Part shown: piece after piece, positions 21,951 through 30,984 of the stretch
How the letters are laid out: each line of letters begins with the position of its first letter
How positions within the stretch are numbered: the first letter of the stretch is position 1
Source: JBPCOB01 sp051000715
GTDB lineage: Bacteria; Actinomycetota; Actinomycetes; JALYNC01
NCBI GenBank assembly: GCA_051000715.1
Contig: JBPCOB010000202.1
Coordinates: 1-33,333 of the forward strand
Direction of reading: 5' to 3'
Length of the DNA stretch: 33,333 nucleotides
Made by a program: the position numbers and the translations under genes
Notes under the pieces: generated by a model
Told to the model about the DNA's origin: nothing
Seen by the model: the letters and a program-made list of their open reading frames with translations, nothing else
The model's database searches: none

Positions 21951-24886
21951 CGGTGCATCCCTTCGGCTCGGCGATACCGGGCGTCGTAGCTGACGTCCTG
22001 CCAGCGGCTGGCGAGATTGCGGGCTAGCTGCCAGGTGGCGAGCGTCTGGTTGTGCCGGACTGCCAGTCGGGTGGCGAGCCGGTCAAGGTGCCGCTCGTCC
22101 TCGACGAGCGACACCGGACCGCTGTCGAGCTCATCTGGGACGTAGAGGTGGTTGGCGGCCCGACCGCGGGACAGAGCGACGTAGCCGGCCTCTCGGGTCA
22201 GCACGCCGGCGCCGTAGAGCAAAGCGACCTCGACGGTGGCGCCCTGGGCCTTGTGGCATGTCATCGCGTACCCGTGGTCGAGGTGCCGACCGGCCCACTC
22301 GACCGGCACGGTCACCCGCTGGTGCTCGTCCGTGGCGAGGGTCATCGTCTTGTGCCGAACATCCACTGCTGTGACGGCGGCGAGGGTGCCGTTGAGCAGG
22401 CCGAGCAGGTGGTCATTGGCGGTCACGAGAACCCGGTCACCAGTTCGGTACTCGCGTCGCCGGTCACCCTGGCCGATGGTGACGGCGTCCAGCCCGAGCC
22501 GCCCGCTCTCGAGGAGCCGGGCACGCGTCGCGTCGTTGAGGTCAATTACGTCGGCACGCCGGACGGCGAGCATCACCACCCCGTTGGCAGACCCGTCGTC
22601 TTCTCCTAGAGCCACGGAGTCGCCTTCTCCCAGAGCCACGGAGTCGCTCTGCCCGACGTGGCGCAGATAGTCGTCGACGACCCGCTCCGCGAGCTCGGCC
22701 GCCGGCGCCGCGTGTACGCGCCCGTGCTCGGCGTACGCCGAAACGGCGGCGTCCGGGTCCCCGGCGCGTAGGTCCGCCAGCGCACGGCGTTCCCACGCCT
22801 CGGCCTGCCGCCGGTTGTCGGTCAGCGTGATCGTGTCCGGGTGGCGCGCAACGGCGGCGAACAGGCCGCCGGCGCCGATCTCGGGCAACTGCGCCGGGTC
22901 GCCGACGAGCACCAGCGTGCCGGCAGCGGCTCGGGTGTGGGCGAGCAGGGCGGAGAGGGTGCGGGTATCGACCATCGATGCCTCGTCGACCACCAGCACC
23001 CCGCTGCGCGGCAACCCGGCCGGACGGCCGGTGACCGGGTCTGTCCGTCGGGCCCTCACGAGGAGTCGGGCCAGGGATGTCGAGCGAATGCCGGTGGCGT
23101 GCTCGAGCCTCCGGGCGGTCACCGCGGCCACCGATCCGCCGGTGACCGGCCGGCCCTGCTCGCCCCACAGTCGGGTCGCGGCGGCGAGGGCGGCCGTCTT
23201 GCCGGCACCGGCCGGCCCGACTACCACCGCCAGCCCTTCCGCAGCGGCCAGCGATCGGACCATCGCCTGCTGCTCGGCCGTGAGGCCGTGGTCGGCCAAG
23301 GTCGCTTCTACCAGGTCGGCCGACACGGCCCTGGTCGGGGAGATCCGCAGATCGCCAGCCAGGCGCAGGGCGAACCGTTCGACGCCGAGGAGTTCGGTCG
23401 TCGACCAGCGGGCACCCTCCTCGCCGCGGGTGATCAGTCGGACCGTGTCGCGGTGCCGCAGCACCTGATCCGCGGCCGCCTCGACTTCAGCCCGGTTCAC
23501 CAGCAGCCCGGGCGGCAGCGACTGGCATAGGGCCTGAAGCATGTCGCGGCGGTCGAACCCGGTGGCTTGCGCGGTCAGCCCGGCTGGTCCCAGGAGGTGC
23601 GTGGCGAGCCGCTCGATCGTTGGAGGGGCCGGCACGCGAGTACGGCCGACCATGGCGGCAACCACCCGGCCGGGATGGTGTGCTGTGGCCCGAGTTCTGG
23701 CGGACCACCGTTCGCGCAGCGTGTGCTCCGGCTCGGCGGCTGGCTTGGCGAGTCGGGTGGCGAGGCACGCCGCCTGCGCCGCGGCCGGCCCGGAACAACC
23801 GTATGAGTCGAGAGACATCAGGATCTGGCGACGCCTCGTGGAGAACTCGCGGATCAGGTCCGAGGGAGCGCCGGCGATCTCGGCGATCCCTTTCTCCGGA
23901 GTGGTCCAGGCGACGCCGAGCCGTTGGGTGAGTTGCCCACGCAGCACCGCGTGGTAGAGGTAGCTGGCAGTCAGCGCGTGACCGTAGACCGCGCGGGAGT
24001 CGATCGCGGACCACTTTCCGTCATCGCCCCGGACCAGGTTCGGGACCACCAGGTGGGTGTGCAGCTGCGGGTCCCCAGTGCGGGAGGTGCGGTGCTCGAA
24101 TCCGGCCACGATCCACCCGGTGGTGCGCACTTGGGCGGCCCGCTGCCCGTCGCCCTGGTGGCCGCGCAGCCCGTGCCCCGCGTGGGCTTCGAGGTAGGCC
24201 AGCGCCTCGCCGACCGCGGTCAGGTGCGCCGCGCGGACCGCGGCCGCCACCTCCGGTGAGCCGAGCCCGTACAGGATGCTGACGCTCTTTGGGGTGGAGA
24301 TGGTGACGTCGATTCCGGCCCGGCGCACGTCTACCCGCCGCTTCCCGTGCGCCAGCGCGGCGGCGTACCGGTCGGGACCGTCCTCGGTGCGATAGAGCGC
24401 GTGCGGGTCCAGGCCTGCGACGGCGGCCAGCTGACCCGCCCGGGTCGCGCTTACGGTCGAGGCTCGGCCTCGGGCCGACCCGTCGACCCGCCGGGCCAAG
24501 CCCGTGAAACCGGCCCGGTCCTCCGGCCCGGCCATCAGCACCTCGATCTCGACGCCACGGCGGGCGGCCTGGGCGCGGATCGCCTCGACCAGTGGCCGGG
24601 CGGGGAGCCGGCCGCGGGGATCGGCGCGCAGCACCGGGGCCACAAGCACCCGCCCGTCCACGGCTTGTCCGTCCAGCAGTGAACGCAGCACCCGCTCACC
24701 CGCCGGGTGCAGCTCGCCACACAGGCCAGCCGCGGCGGCGCCAGCGCCGAGCCACTCCCCGGGGCGGTCACCGGCGCCGCTGTAGTAGTCCGACGCGCAG
24801 CCCGCGCCGCGGGCCAGGTAGTAGCCGGCCGGGTCCGGGCCGGCGGCGAGCATCGCGATCGAGATCACCACAGCGACCCCCCGCAT
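21947..24886 (-). CDS. MobF-family conjugative relaxase/helicase
   Basis: About 979 residues. The N-terminal TrwC-type relaxase domain has candidate catalytic tyrosines in the YY pairs (Tyr22-23, Tyr34-35), TPKSVSILYGL (about 199-209) and the three-His metal site HRTSRTGDPQLHTHL (His265, His276, His278). The C-terminal part is a RecD-like helicase: Walker A GPAGAGKT (557-564), Walker B VVDEAS (about 633-638), VGDPAQLPEIGAGG and the UvrD C2 motif YAMTCHKAQGATVE. It nicks oriT, pilots and unwinds the transferred strand. The frame is open to 25132; conserved sequence begins near the ATG at 24886, and a GTG a few codons in is also possible. An in-frame 8-residue duplication lies at 22600-22647. 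No T4SS genes or coupling protein are in the window, so the element is probably mobilisable and not self-transmissible. Confidence 0.88.
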   Translation of the reverse strand: MRGVAVVISIAMLAAGPDPAGYYLARGAGCASDYYSGAGDRPGEWLGAGAAAAGLCGELHPAGERVLRSLLDGQAVDGRVLVAPVLRADPRGRLPARPLVEAIRAQAARRGVEIEVLMAGPEDRAGFTGLARRVDGSARGRASTVSATRAGQLAAVAGLDPHALYRTEDGPDRYAAALAHGKRRVDVRRAGIDVTISTPKSVSILYGLGSPEVAAAVRAAHLTAVGEALAYLEAHAGHGLRGHQGDGQRAAQVRTTGWIVAGFEHRTSRTGDPQLHTHLVVPNLVRGDDGKWSAIDSRAVYGHALTASYLYHAVLRGQLTQRLGVAWTTPEKGIAEIAGAPSDLIREFSTRRRQILMSLDSYGCSGPAAAQAACLATRLAKPAAEPEHTLRERWSARTRATAHHPGRVVAAMVGRTRVPAPPTIERLATHLLGPAGLTAQATGFDRRDMLQALCQSLPPGLLVNRAEVEAAADQVLRHRDTVRLITRGEEGARWSTTELLGVERFALRLAGDLRISPTRAVSADLVEATLADHGLTAEQQAMVRSLAAAEGLAVVVGPAGAGKTAALAAATRLWGEQGRPVTGGSVAAVTARRLEHATGIRSTSLARLLVRARRTDPVTGRPAGLPRSGVLVVDEASMVDTRTLSALLAHTRAAAGTLVLVGDPAQLPEIGAGGLFAAVARHPDTITLTDNRRQAEAWERRALADLRAGDPDAAVSAYAEHGRVHAAPAAELAERVVDDYLRHVGQSDSVALGEGDSVALGEDDGSANGVVMLAVRRADVIDLNDATRARLLESGRLGLDAVTIGQGDRRREYRTGDRVLVTANDHLLGLLNGTLAAVTAVDVRHKTMTLATDEHQRVTVPVEWAGRHLDHGYAMTCHKAQGATVEVALLYGAGVLTREAGYVALSRGRAANHLYVPDELDSGPVSLVEDERHLDRLATRLAVRHNQTLATWQLARNLASRWQDVSYDARYRRAEGMHR
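22600..22647. repeat. In-frame 24-bp tandem duplication inside the relaxase gene
   Basis: 22600-22623 and 22624-22647 are adjacent 24-bp copies with a single T/C difference. They encode DSVALGEG then DSVALGED on the minus strand, adding eight residues in the helicase part between RHVGQ and DGSANG. The unit length is a multiple of three, so the frame is kept. Confidence 0.85.
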
Positions 24887-25559
24887 TACGTGATCACCGA
24901 GCAGCGGGGTCCCGAAGACGCGACGGTGCGGCGGGGTAATAGCCGCGGTCACCTCTCCGATCAGCTGTGCCCCGCAACCGCCGCGCGGCGCCGGCAGGCC
25001 GTCTGCGCGCTCGTCGGTAACCACCGCCGGCGGGCCAGCGGGAAAGATGGCTCGCCCACGGGGGTCAGGTGCGGTCGTCCTGGGTCGTCGCCGGGTCTCG
25101 CGGGCGGCCGTAGTCTTCTGGACTGGGTCCATGGCCGGACGATGGCGGTGCGGGTTGTCCCGAGCGTTGCCCAGGGCGTTTGCCCCTGCGGGCCGTCACT
25201 CAGCCGGATATCCGGCGCGCGGGGACCCCCAAGACGAACCGGATGCTCTGTGTCGGGACCGCTGGTGACAACCTGAGGGCGCCGCCTGTGGACTCAGGCC
25301 TTGTCATCGGCGCGACCGGCGCACACGAGCCGTCAGACAGTCACGCGCGCCCAAGACCACCCCGCAGACACCGACAATGTCGGCGACCACCGCACGTCAG
25401 CTCGATCGCCCCAGAGCCCTGATCCTGCGCCGCCCTGCTGTTGGTCGACCACGCGGACCCCCATAGCCAGAACACACCCTGGTATCTGCGATACACGCGC
25501 CGCGCCAGCGCGGTGCATGGCCCGCAACTCTCTCCGCCCTCGCTCATCGTGCCGCTACC
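24887..25559. other. Non-coding region between relaxase and hsdR; possible oriT
   Basis: About 670 bp between divergent genes with no supported gene. The relaxase frame stays open to 25132, but that stretch lacks conserved sequence. Palindromes seen are GCCGGATATCCGGC (25203-25216), GGGC-GTTT-GCCC (25174-25185) and CCGACA-A-TGTCGG (25371-25383). MobF elements usually carry oriT directly upstream of the relaxase gene, so the nick site is most likely here; I cannot recognise a known nic sequence. A TACCGT element (25556-25561) 7 nt before GTG 25569 may be the hsdR -10. Confidence 0.4.
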
Positions 25560-27968
25560 GTGATCAACGTGTCGGAGCGGCCACTTGAGAAGGACACCTG
25601 CCGGGACTACGTCGTCCCGCGTCTTCATGCTGCCGGCTGGCAGGACAGGTACGTCGAGCAGTACCGCATCACGGACGGACGGATCGTGCCCGTGCCGCGA
25701 CGCCCTCGACGCCGACGTGACCACAAGCGCGACGACCCGCTGCGAGCCGACTATGCCCTCGAGTACCAACCCGGCCTTCCCATTGCGGTCGTCGAGGCCA
25801 AGCGCGAGCACAAGTCGGCGGGAACGGGTCTGCAGCAGGCCAAGAGGTATGCCGAGCTGCTGGACGTGCCCTTCGCCTACGCCACCAACGGACGCGGCAT
25901 CGTCGAGCACGACTACGACACCGGTCTGGAGACCAACCGCATGACCTTCCCCACGCCGGACGAGCTCTGGGCCCGTTACCGGTCTTGGAAGGGCCTCGTC
26001 GACGAGACCGCCGTCGACGTCCTCATGCTCCCGTTCAATCGCGATCTTCGCCTCCCCGACGGCCGTATCAAGGAGCCCCGCTACTCCCAGCGGGTGGCCA
26101 TCGAGCGGGCACTCGAGGCGATCTTCAATGAGGGGCGGCCCCGGGTGCTGCTCACGCTGGCGACGGGCACCGGCAAGACGTTCGTCGCGCTCCAGATCAT
26201 CTGGAAGCTGTGGCAGAGCAACTGGCGAGGTGACCGCAAGCCGCGGTTCCTCTACCTGGCTGACCGCAACATCCTCGTCGACCAACCGATCGCCAGGGAG
26301 TTCAAGCCGGTGTTCGGCGACGCCATCTGGAAGATCCAGGGAGAGGCAAAGACCGGACGCGAGGTCTATTTCGCGCTCTACCAGTCGCTCGCCGACAGCG
26401 GTGACGCGCTCGGCGTCTTCCGTGACTACCCGCCGGACTACTTCGACGCGGTCATCGTGGACGAGTGCCACCGAGGCAGCGCGCGCGACGAGTCGAGCTG
26501 GCGCGCAATCCTCGAGCACTTCTCCCCGGCCGTCCAGCTCGGCATGACGGCGACGCCGCTCCGGAAGGAGAACCGGGACTCCTACCGCTACTTCGGTGAC
26601 CCCGTCTACACGTACTCGCTCGCACAAGGCATCGACGACGGGTTCCTGGCGCCCTACCGCGTCCGCCGCGTCGTCCTCAGCCCAGACGCGCACGGTTGGT
26701 CCCCGAGCCCCGGCCAGATCGACCGCTTTGGCCGGGAGATCCCCGAGGAGCTCTACGAGACGCGCCACTTTGAGCGGGTGGTGTCTTTGCTGTCCCGAAC
26801 CCAGGCCGCGGCAAGGCACCTCACCGACTACCTCAAGAGCACCGGCCGGATGGCCAAGACGATCGTGTTCTGCGTCGACTCGGAGCACGCAGATCAAATG
26901 CGCCAGGCGCTCAACAACGCCAACGCCGACCTGGTCCGTCAGTACCCGAACTACGTTGTACGCATCGTCTCCGACGAGGGCGACGTGGGGCGCGAACACC
27001 TCGGCGACTTCGCCGACCCAGAACGCGCCACCCCCGTCATCGCCACCACGTCGCAGCTCCTGTCCACCGGCGTGGACATGCCGACCGTGCGGAACATCGT
27101 GCTCTTCAAGCCCATCGGGTCGATGGTGGACTTCAAGCAGATCATCGGCCGAGGCTCCCGGCTCTATCCGGACGACGACAAGCTCACCTTCGAGATCATC
27201 GACTACTCCGGCGCCACCGGACTCTTCGAGGACCCGGAGTTTGATGGACCTCCCGAGGCGCCTCCGGTCATGGAGGAGATCGACGACGACGGAGACATCG
27301 TGCAGACGACCGAGGTGGCCGAGCCGGAGCCGGTGTACGGCGAGCAGGGCGGGGGAGACGACGTCACCGACGCCGAGGCGCTGGAGGACGAGGGCGCTCG
27401 CAAGTTCTACGTCGATGCGGGCGAGGCGTACGTCGCGGTCGAAGGGATCTATCTTCCGGACCCGGAAAGTGGATGCCTGCGGCTGGCCGAGTACGGCGAC
27501 TACCTGGCCGACGAGGTGCGGCGGTTGTACACGGACGCCAGCGCCTTGCGCTCCACCTGGGCTCGTACTCCCGGGCGTCATGACGTCGCCGAGGTGCTAC
27601 TCGGCCGCGGCATCGACCTCGACGAGGCCGCGGAGCGCCTCCACCTGACCGAGCTGGACCCCCTGGATCTGCTTGTCCATGTGGCCTGGAACGCGCCGGC
27701 GATGACCAGGCGAGAGCGGGCGTACAAGCTGCGCGCGGACCACCGTGAGTTCCTCGACTCCTTCGTCTCTGAGGCGCGGGCCGTGCTCGACGACCTGCTG
27801 GAGAAGTACGCCGAACACGGCGTTGGCCAGCTCGAAGACCTGCGGGTCCTCGAGGTTCCGCCTCTTGACCGTCACGGGAGCGTGGTGGAGATCGCCGAGC
27901 GGTTCGGCGGACGGGTCGGTCTGCAGGACGCCGTTGGGCGACTGGAAGAACTGCTCTACAGCGCGTAG
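25560..27968 (+). CDS. hsdR: Type I restriction enzyme R subunit (HsdR, EcoEI-like)
   Basis: An 802-residue HsdR of the shorter EcoEI-type class. The N-terminal nuclease domain has the PD-(D/E)xK core with Asp64 in ADYALEY, Glu79 and Lys81 in VVEAKRE, and QQAKRYAELL after it. The SF2 translocase has Walker A ATGTGKT (201-207), DECH (301-304), LGMTATP (about 327-333), TSQLLSTGVDMP and motif VI QIIGRGSRLYPD. The C-terminal EcoEI_R_C region is present and ends near 800. All catalytic residues are there. The start is GTG 25560 or GTG 25569; the latter is 7 nt after a TACCGT element and may be leaderless. First gene of the hsdR-abiEi-abiEii-hsdM-hsdS array. Without hsdM/hsdS function it would not act. 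Confidence 0.94.
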   Translation: MINVSERPLEKDTCRDYVVPRLHAAGWQDRYVEQYRITDGRIVPVPRRPRRRRDHKRDDPLRADYALEYQPGLPIAVVEAKREHKSAGTGLQQAKRYAELLDVPFAYATNGRGIVEHDYDTGLETNRMTFPTPDELWARYRSWKGLVDETAVDVLMLPFNRDLRLPDGRIKEPRYSQRVAIERALEAIFNEGRPRVLLTLATGTGKTFVALQIIWKLWQSNWRGDRKPRFLYLADRNILVDQPIAREFKPVFGDAIWKIQGEAKTGREVYFALYQSLADSGDALGVFRDYPPDYFDAVIVDECHRGSARDESSWRAILEHFSPAVQLGMTATPLRKENRDSYRYFGDPVYTYSLAQGIDDGFLAPYRVRRVVLSPDAHGWSPSPGQIDRFGREIPEELYETRHFERVVSLLSRTQAAARHLTDYLKSTGRMAKTIVFCVDSEHADQMRQALNNANADLVRQYPNYVVRIVSDEGDVGREHLGDFADPERATPVIATTSQLLSTGVDMPTVRNIVLFKPIGSMVDFKQIIGRGSRLYPDDDKLTFEIIDYSGATGLFEDPEFDGPPEAPPVMEEIDDDGDIVQTTEVAEPEPVYGEQGGGDDVTDAEALEDEGARKFYVDAGEAYVAVEGIYLPDPESGCLRLAEYGDYLADEVRRLYTDASALRSTWARTPGRHDVAEVLLGRGIDLDEAAERLHLTELDPLDLLVHVAWNAPAMTRRERAYKLRADHREFLDSFVSEARAVLDDLLEKYAEHGVGQLEDLRVLEVPPLDRHGSVVEIAERFGGRVGLQDAVGRLEELLYSA

Positions 27969-28027
27969 TTCTCCATCGCGCTCGGAGTTTCACGCCTCCA
28001 TGGCCACGTCGAACTAAAGCTTTCATA

Positions 28028-28033
28028 TAGGAT
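28028..28033 (+). promoter_or_regulatory. -10 element for a leaderless abiEi transcript
   Basis: TAGGAT (28028-28033) lies in a short A/T-rich patch (AACTAAAGCTTTCATATAGG) and is followed by 6 nt and the GTG start at 28040, the spacing of leaderless actinobacterial genes. No convincing -35. The 71-bp gap after hsdR holds the only intergenic space in the array. Confidence 0.45.
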
Positions 28034-28039
28034 TCCGTC

Positions 28040-28636
28040 GTGCCAGCCAATCGCCAGGACCTGCGCAGGCGACTCGCCGCCCTTGCCGCGACGCAGTCCG
28101 GGCACTTCTCGGCAGCACAGGCGCTGGGGGTTGGGTACTCCTACCAGTCGCAGAAGTTCCATGCCGACCGAGGCAACTGGCAGCGCATCGACCGCGGTCT
28201 GTTCAGGCTGCCCGAGTGGCCGGTCGGCAAGCATGACGATCTCGTGCGTTGGTCGCTGTGGAGCCGTGGTCGGGCCGTCGTGTCGTACGAGACGGCGCTA
28301 TCTGTGCACGATCTAGGGGACGTCAACCCGGCGGTCACGCACCTCACCGTGCCACTGAACTTCCGTCAGCGCGCCGCTGGAGTCGAGCTGCACAAGGCCG
28401 AGATGCCCGCAGGCGACGTGTGGCAGCACGAGGGCTACCGCGTCACGACTCCCATCCGGACCCTGCTCGACATCGCTGCAGGGAACGTGGATCTGGATCA
28501 TCTGGCGGCGGCCATCGACGATGCGTCGACCCGGTGGCCAGCTACTCGGCGGGATCTGCTCTCGCGCGCGGACGATTTCGGCGACCGCGCGGCGCTGCGC
28601 ATAGAACGAGCACTGCAGCAGGTGGCGCTGCCATGA
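28040..28636 (+). CDS. abiEi: AbiEi-family antitoxin of a type IV toxin-antitoxin pair
   Basis: A 198-residue protein with an N-terminal winged-helix region (HFSAAQALGVGYSYQSQKFH and GNWQRIDRGLFRL) typical of AbiEi transcription-repressor antitoxins, then a C-terminal domain with VVSYETALSVHDL, VHLTVP-like VTHLTVPLNF and TTPIRTLLDIA. AbiEi represses its own operon and neutralises AbiEii without direct contact in characterised pairs. GTG start, with a leaderless-type -10 upstream. Its stop overlaps the abiEii start (ATGA). It is inserted between hsdR and hsdM, so it can repress its own internal promoter while read-through from hsdR supplies some expression. Confidence 0.87.
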   Translation: MPANRQDLRRRLAALAATQSGHFSAAQALGVGYSYQSQKFHADRGNWQRIDRGLFRLPEWPVGKHDDLVRWSLWSRGRAVVSYETALSVHDLGDVNPAVTHLTVPLNFRQRAAGVELHKAEMPAGDVWQHEGYRVTTPIRTLLDIAAGNVDLDHLAAAIDDASTRWPATRRDLLSRADDFGDRAALRIERALQQVALP

Positions 28637-29499
28637 GGTACGCATCCCCGGCGGCCTTTCGAGTAGCGCTGGAGACCAGGCTGCTCGCGCAGTCCCGCGA
28701 GAGTGGGGTCGACCTCAACCGGCTCCGCCGGCGCGCGGTGTTCGAACGAATTCTGAGCCGGCTCGAAGGGGCCGAACCCGGACGGTGGGTCCTCAAGGGC
28801 GGCATGGCGCTGGAGGTGCGATGGCGAGACCGTGCGAGATCCACCCGAGACCTCGACCTTGCACTTCGCGGCGAGGTGGTCGATGCAGCAGGGCTGCGAA
28901 TCGAGATCATTGACGCCTTGTCGCAAGACAACGACGGTGACTGGCTGCAGTTCACGGTGGCCGAGCCGCGCGTCGTCCTACCCGACGAGCTGGGCCGCCC
29001 CGGCTGGCGGTTTGGTGTCGCGGCACAGCTAGCTGGCAAGACGTTCGCGACCGTCTCCGTGGACGTCGTGGTCCGACCGGACGAGCTCACCCGCACCGAA
29101 CGACTCCGCCTGCCCGGCGCTCTTGAGTTCGCCGGGATCGAGACTGCCGACGTCGAGGCCGTAGACCGTGCCCAGCACTTCGCGGAGAAGCTGCACGCAC
29201 TGACCCGCACGTACGGCGAGCGACCCAACACTCGGGTGAAGGACCTGCCGGACCTGCTGCTGCTCATCGAAGACGGAGTGACTCCGAGCGCCGAAATGCG
29301 GTCCGCGGTCGAATCCGTGTTCGCCGCGCGAGGGACCCATCCGGTTCCGAACGAGCTGCCTGACCCGCCGGCGGCTTGGGACAGGCGGTACGCCGATCTC
29401 GCCGCCGACCTCGACATCCGTGCCCGGACCATTGACCAAGCCATGGAGACGTTGCGGGCCTTCTGGTCCGAGAGCCTCTCCACAATCGAGGAGCACTGA
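28633..29499 (+). CDS. abiEii: AbiEii-family nucleotidyltransferase toxin
   Basis: A 288-residue DUF1814/AbiEii nucleotidyltransferase. The polymerase-beta-like core shows KGGMAL (55-60) and STRDLDLAL with Asp73 and Asp75, a later Asp in VSVDVVV, and the C-terminal RVKDLPDLLLL motif after AEKLHAL. Related toxins (MenT, AbiEii) modify tRNA acceptor ends or otherwise halt growth. Translation begins at ATG 28633, coupled to abiEi by a 4-base overlap; the same frame is open well upstream but lies opposite abiEi coding sequence. hsdM starts 3 bp after the stop. Intact, no missing key residue. Confidence 0.9.
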   Translation: MRYASPAAFRVALETRLLAQSRESGVDLNRLRRRAVFERILSRLEGAEPGRWVLKGGMALEVRWRDRARSTRDLDLALRGEVVDAAGLRIEIIDALSQDNDGDWLQFTVAEPRVVLPDELGRPGWRFGVAAQLAGKTFATVSVDVVVRPDELTRTERLRLPGALEFAGIETADVEAVDRAQHFAEKLHALTRTYGERPNTRVKDLPDLLLLIEDGVTPSAEMRSAVESVFAARGTHPVPNELPDPPAAWDRRYADLAADLDIRARTIDQAMETLRAFWSESLSTIEEH

Positions 29500-29502
29500 G
29501 CA

Positions 29503-30984
29503 ATGCCCCGACGCGTCAATGCCGCCATCCCAACCTCGCCGCAGGCGAAGCTCAGCGCCGTCGTTAAGTCCGCCCGGGACACGATGCGTAAGGACGCTGG
29601 ACTCAACGGTGATCTCGACCGGATCCCGCAGCTCGCGTGGCTGCTGTTCCTCAGGGCTTTCGACGGCTTGGAGTCTCGGCGCGAGGTCGTCGATCGGAAG
29701 TTCCGTCCTGCTATTGAGGCGCCCTACCGTTGGCGTGATTGGGCCGCCGACCCGGTGGCCGGCCGCACCGGTGACCGGCTGACCCGTTTCGTCAACAATG
29801 ACCTGCTGCCCTACCTGCGATCGCTGCGCGGCACTGTAAGCGAGGATCCTCGTGACGTCCTGAGCGCGGTCTTCAAGGAGACGTTCAACCGGATGCTGTC
29901 CGGCTACCTGCTGCGCGACGTCGTCAACAAAGTCAACGAGGTCAACTTCGCCTCCGCAGACGATATCCACACCATGGCCCACCTCTACGAGTCCATGCTG
30001 CGCGAGATGCGTGACGCGGCCGGCGACTCAGGTGAGTTCTACACACCTCGGCCTCTCATCCGCTTCGTCACGCAGCAGGTTGACCCGCGGCTCGGCGAGA
30101 CGGTGCTCGACCCCGCTTGCGGCACCGGCGGCTTCTTGGTCGAGACGCTCGAACACCTACGACCGCATCTCCGCAACGTTGAGGAGCTGCGCAGTCTCGA
30201 CCGTGACCTGCGGGGAGTTGAGAAGAAGCCGCTGCCTTACCTCCTCGGCATGATGAACCTTCTCCTCCACGAGGTGCAGCAGCCGCACATCGTGCGCGAC
30301 AACGCCCTCGCCCGGCCGCTGTCAGACATTCGCAAGGCTGACCGTGTCGACGTCGTCCTGACCAACCCCCCGTTCGGCGGCGAGGAGGAGAAGGGGATTC
30401 AGGCGAACTTCCCCGAACCTACGCGCACGGCGGAGACCGCGTGGCTCTTCCTCCAGCTCGTGCAGCGCATCCTCGACCAAGGCGGCCGCTGCGGCATCGT
30501 CGTGCCCAACGGCGTCCTCTTCGCCGATGGCCTCGGTGCCCGCATCAAGGAGCGGCTCCTCGCCGAGTGCAACCTGCACACGGTGGTGCGGCTCCCCCAG
30601 GGAGTGTTTGCCCCGTACACCACGATCCCCACAAACCTGCTCTTCTTCGAGAAGACCGGCCGGACCAAGGAGGTCTGGTTCTACGAGCTGTCACCGCCGC
30701 AAGGGCGAAAGGCGTACAGCAAGACCAAGCCGCTTCGGTTCGAGGAGTTCGCCGACTGTCAGGCCTGGTGGGGCGGCCAGAACAGGAAGGACCGGCAGGA
30801 GACTGAGCACGCCTGGCGGGTGCCGATTGCTGACATCGAGGCCAACTACAACCTGGACCTCCCCAATCCGAACCGAGCCGACGACCTCGCGCACCGCCCG
30901 CCGCAGGAGCTCGTCACCGAACTCCTCAAGACCGAGGAGGAGATCCTCGACCTGCTTCGAGAGATCGAGAGGGAGCTGGCATGA
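29503..30984 (+). CDS. hsdM: Type I DNA methyltransferase M subunit (HsdM)
   Basis: A 493-residue N6-adenine methyltransferase. The N-terminal helical HsdM_N domain runs to about residue 150 (with QLAWLLFLRAFDGLE). The GEFYTPR (178-183 region) motif is followed by the SAM-binding motif I DPACGTGGFL (203-212) and the catalytic motif IV NPPF (288-291). Later motifs GIVVPNGVLFADG and TNLLFFEKTG are present. It forms the M2S methylase with HsdS and the R2M2S nuclease with HsdR. It lies 3 bp after the AbiEii stop and overlaps hsdS by 4 bases (ATGA), so its expression is tied to the AbiE pair. Confidence 0.95.
   Translation: MPRRVNAAIPTSPQAKLSAVVKSARDTMRKDAGLNGDLDRIPQLAWLLFLRAFDGLESRREVVDRKFRPAIEAPYRWRDWAADPVAGRTGDRLTRFVNNDLLPYLRSLRGTVSEDPRDVLSAVFKETFNRMLSGYLLRDVVNKVNEVNFASADDIHTMAHLYESMLREMRDAAGDSGEFYTPRPLIRFVTQQVDPRLGETVLDPACGTGGFLVETLEHLRPHLRNVEELRSLDRDLRGVEKKPLPYLLGMMNLLLHEVQQPHIVRDNALARPLSDIRKADRVDVVLTNPPFGGEEEKGIQANFPEPTRTAETAWLFLQLVQRILDQGGRCGIVVPNGVLFADGLGARIKERLLAECNLHTVVRLPQGVFAPYTTIPTNLLFFEKTGRTKEVWFYELSPPQGRKAYSKTKPLRFEEFADCQAWWGGQNRKDRQETEHAWRVPIADIEANYNLDLPNPNRADDLAHRPPQELVTELLKTEEEILDLLREIERELA

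Noticed and set aside
25341..27581. 746-codon minus-strand open frame opposite hsdR
   Set aside because: A shadow of the hsdR reading frame; no recognisable domain, and HsdR motifs lie on the plus strand.
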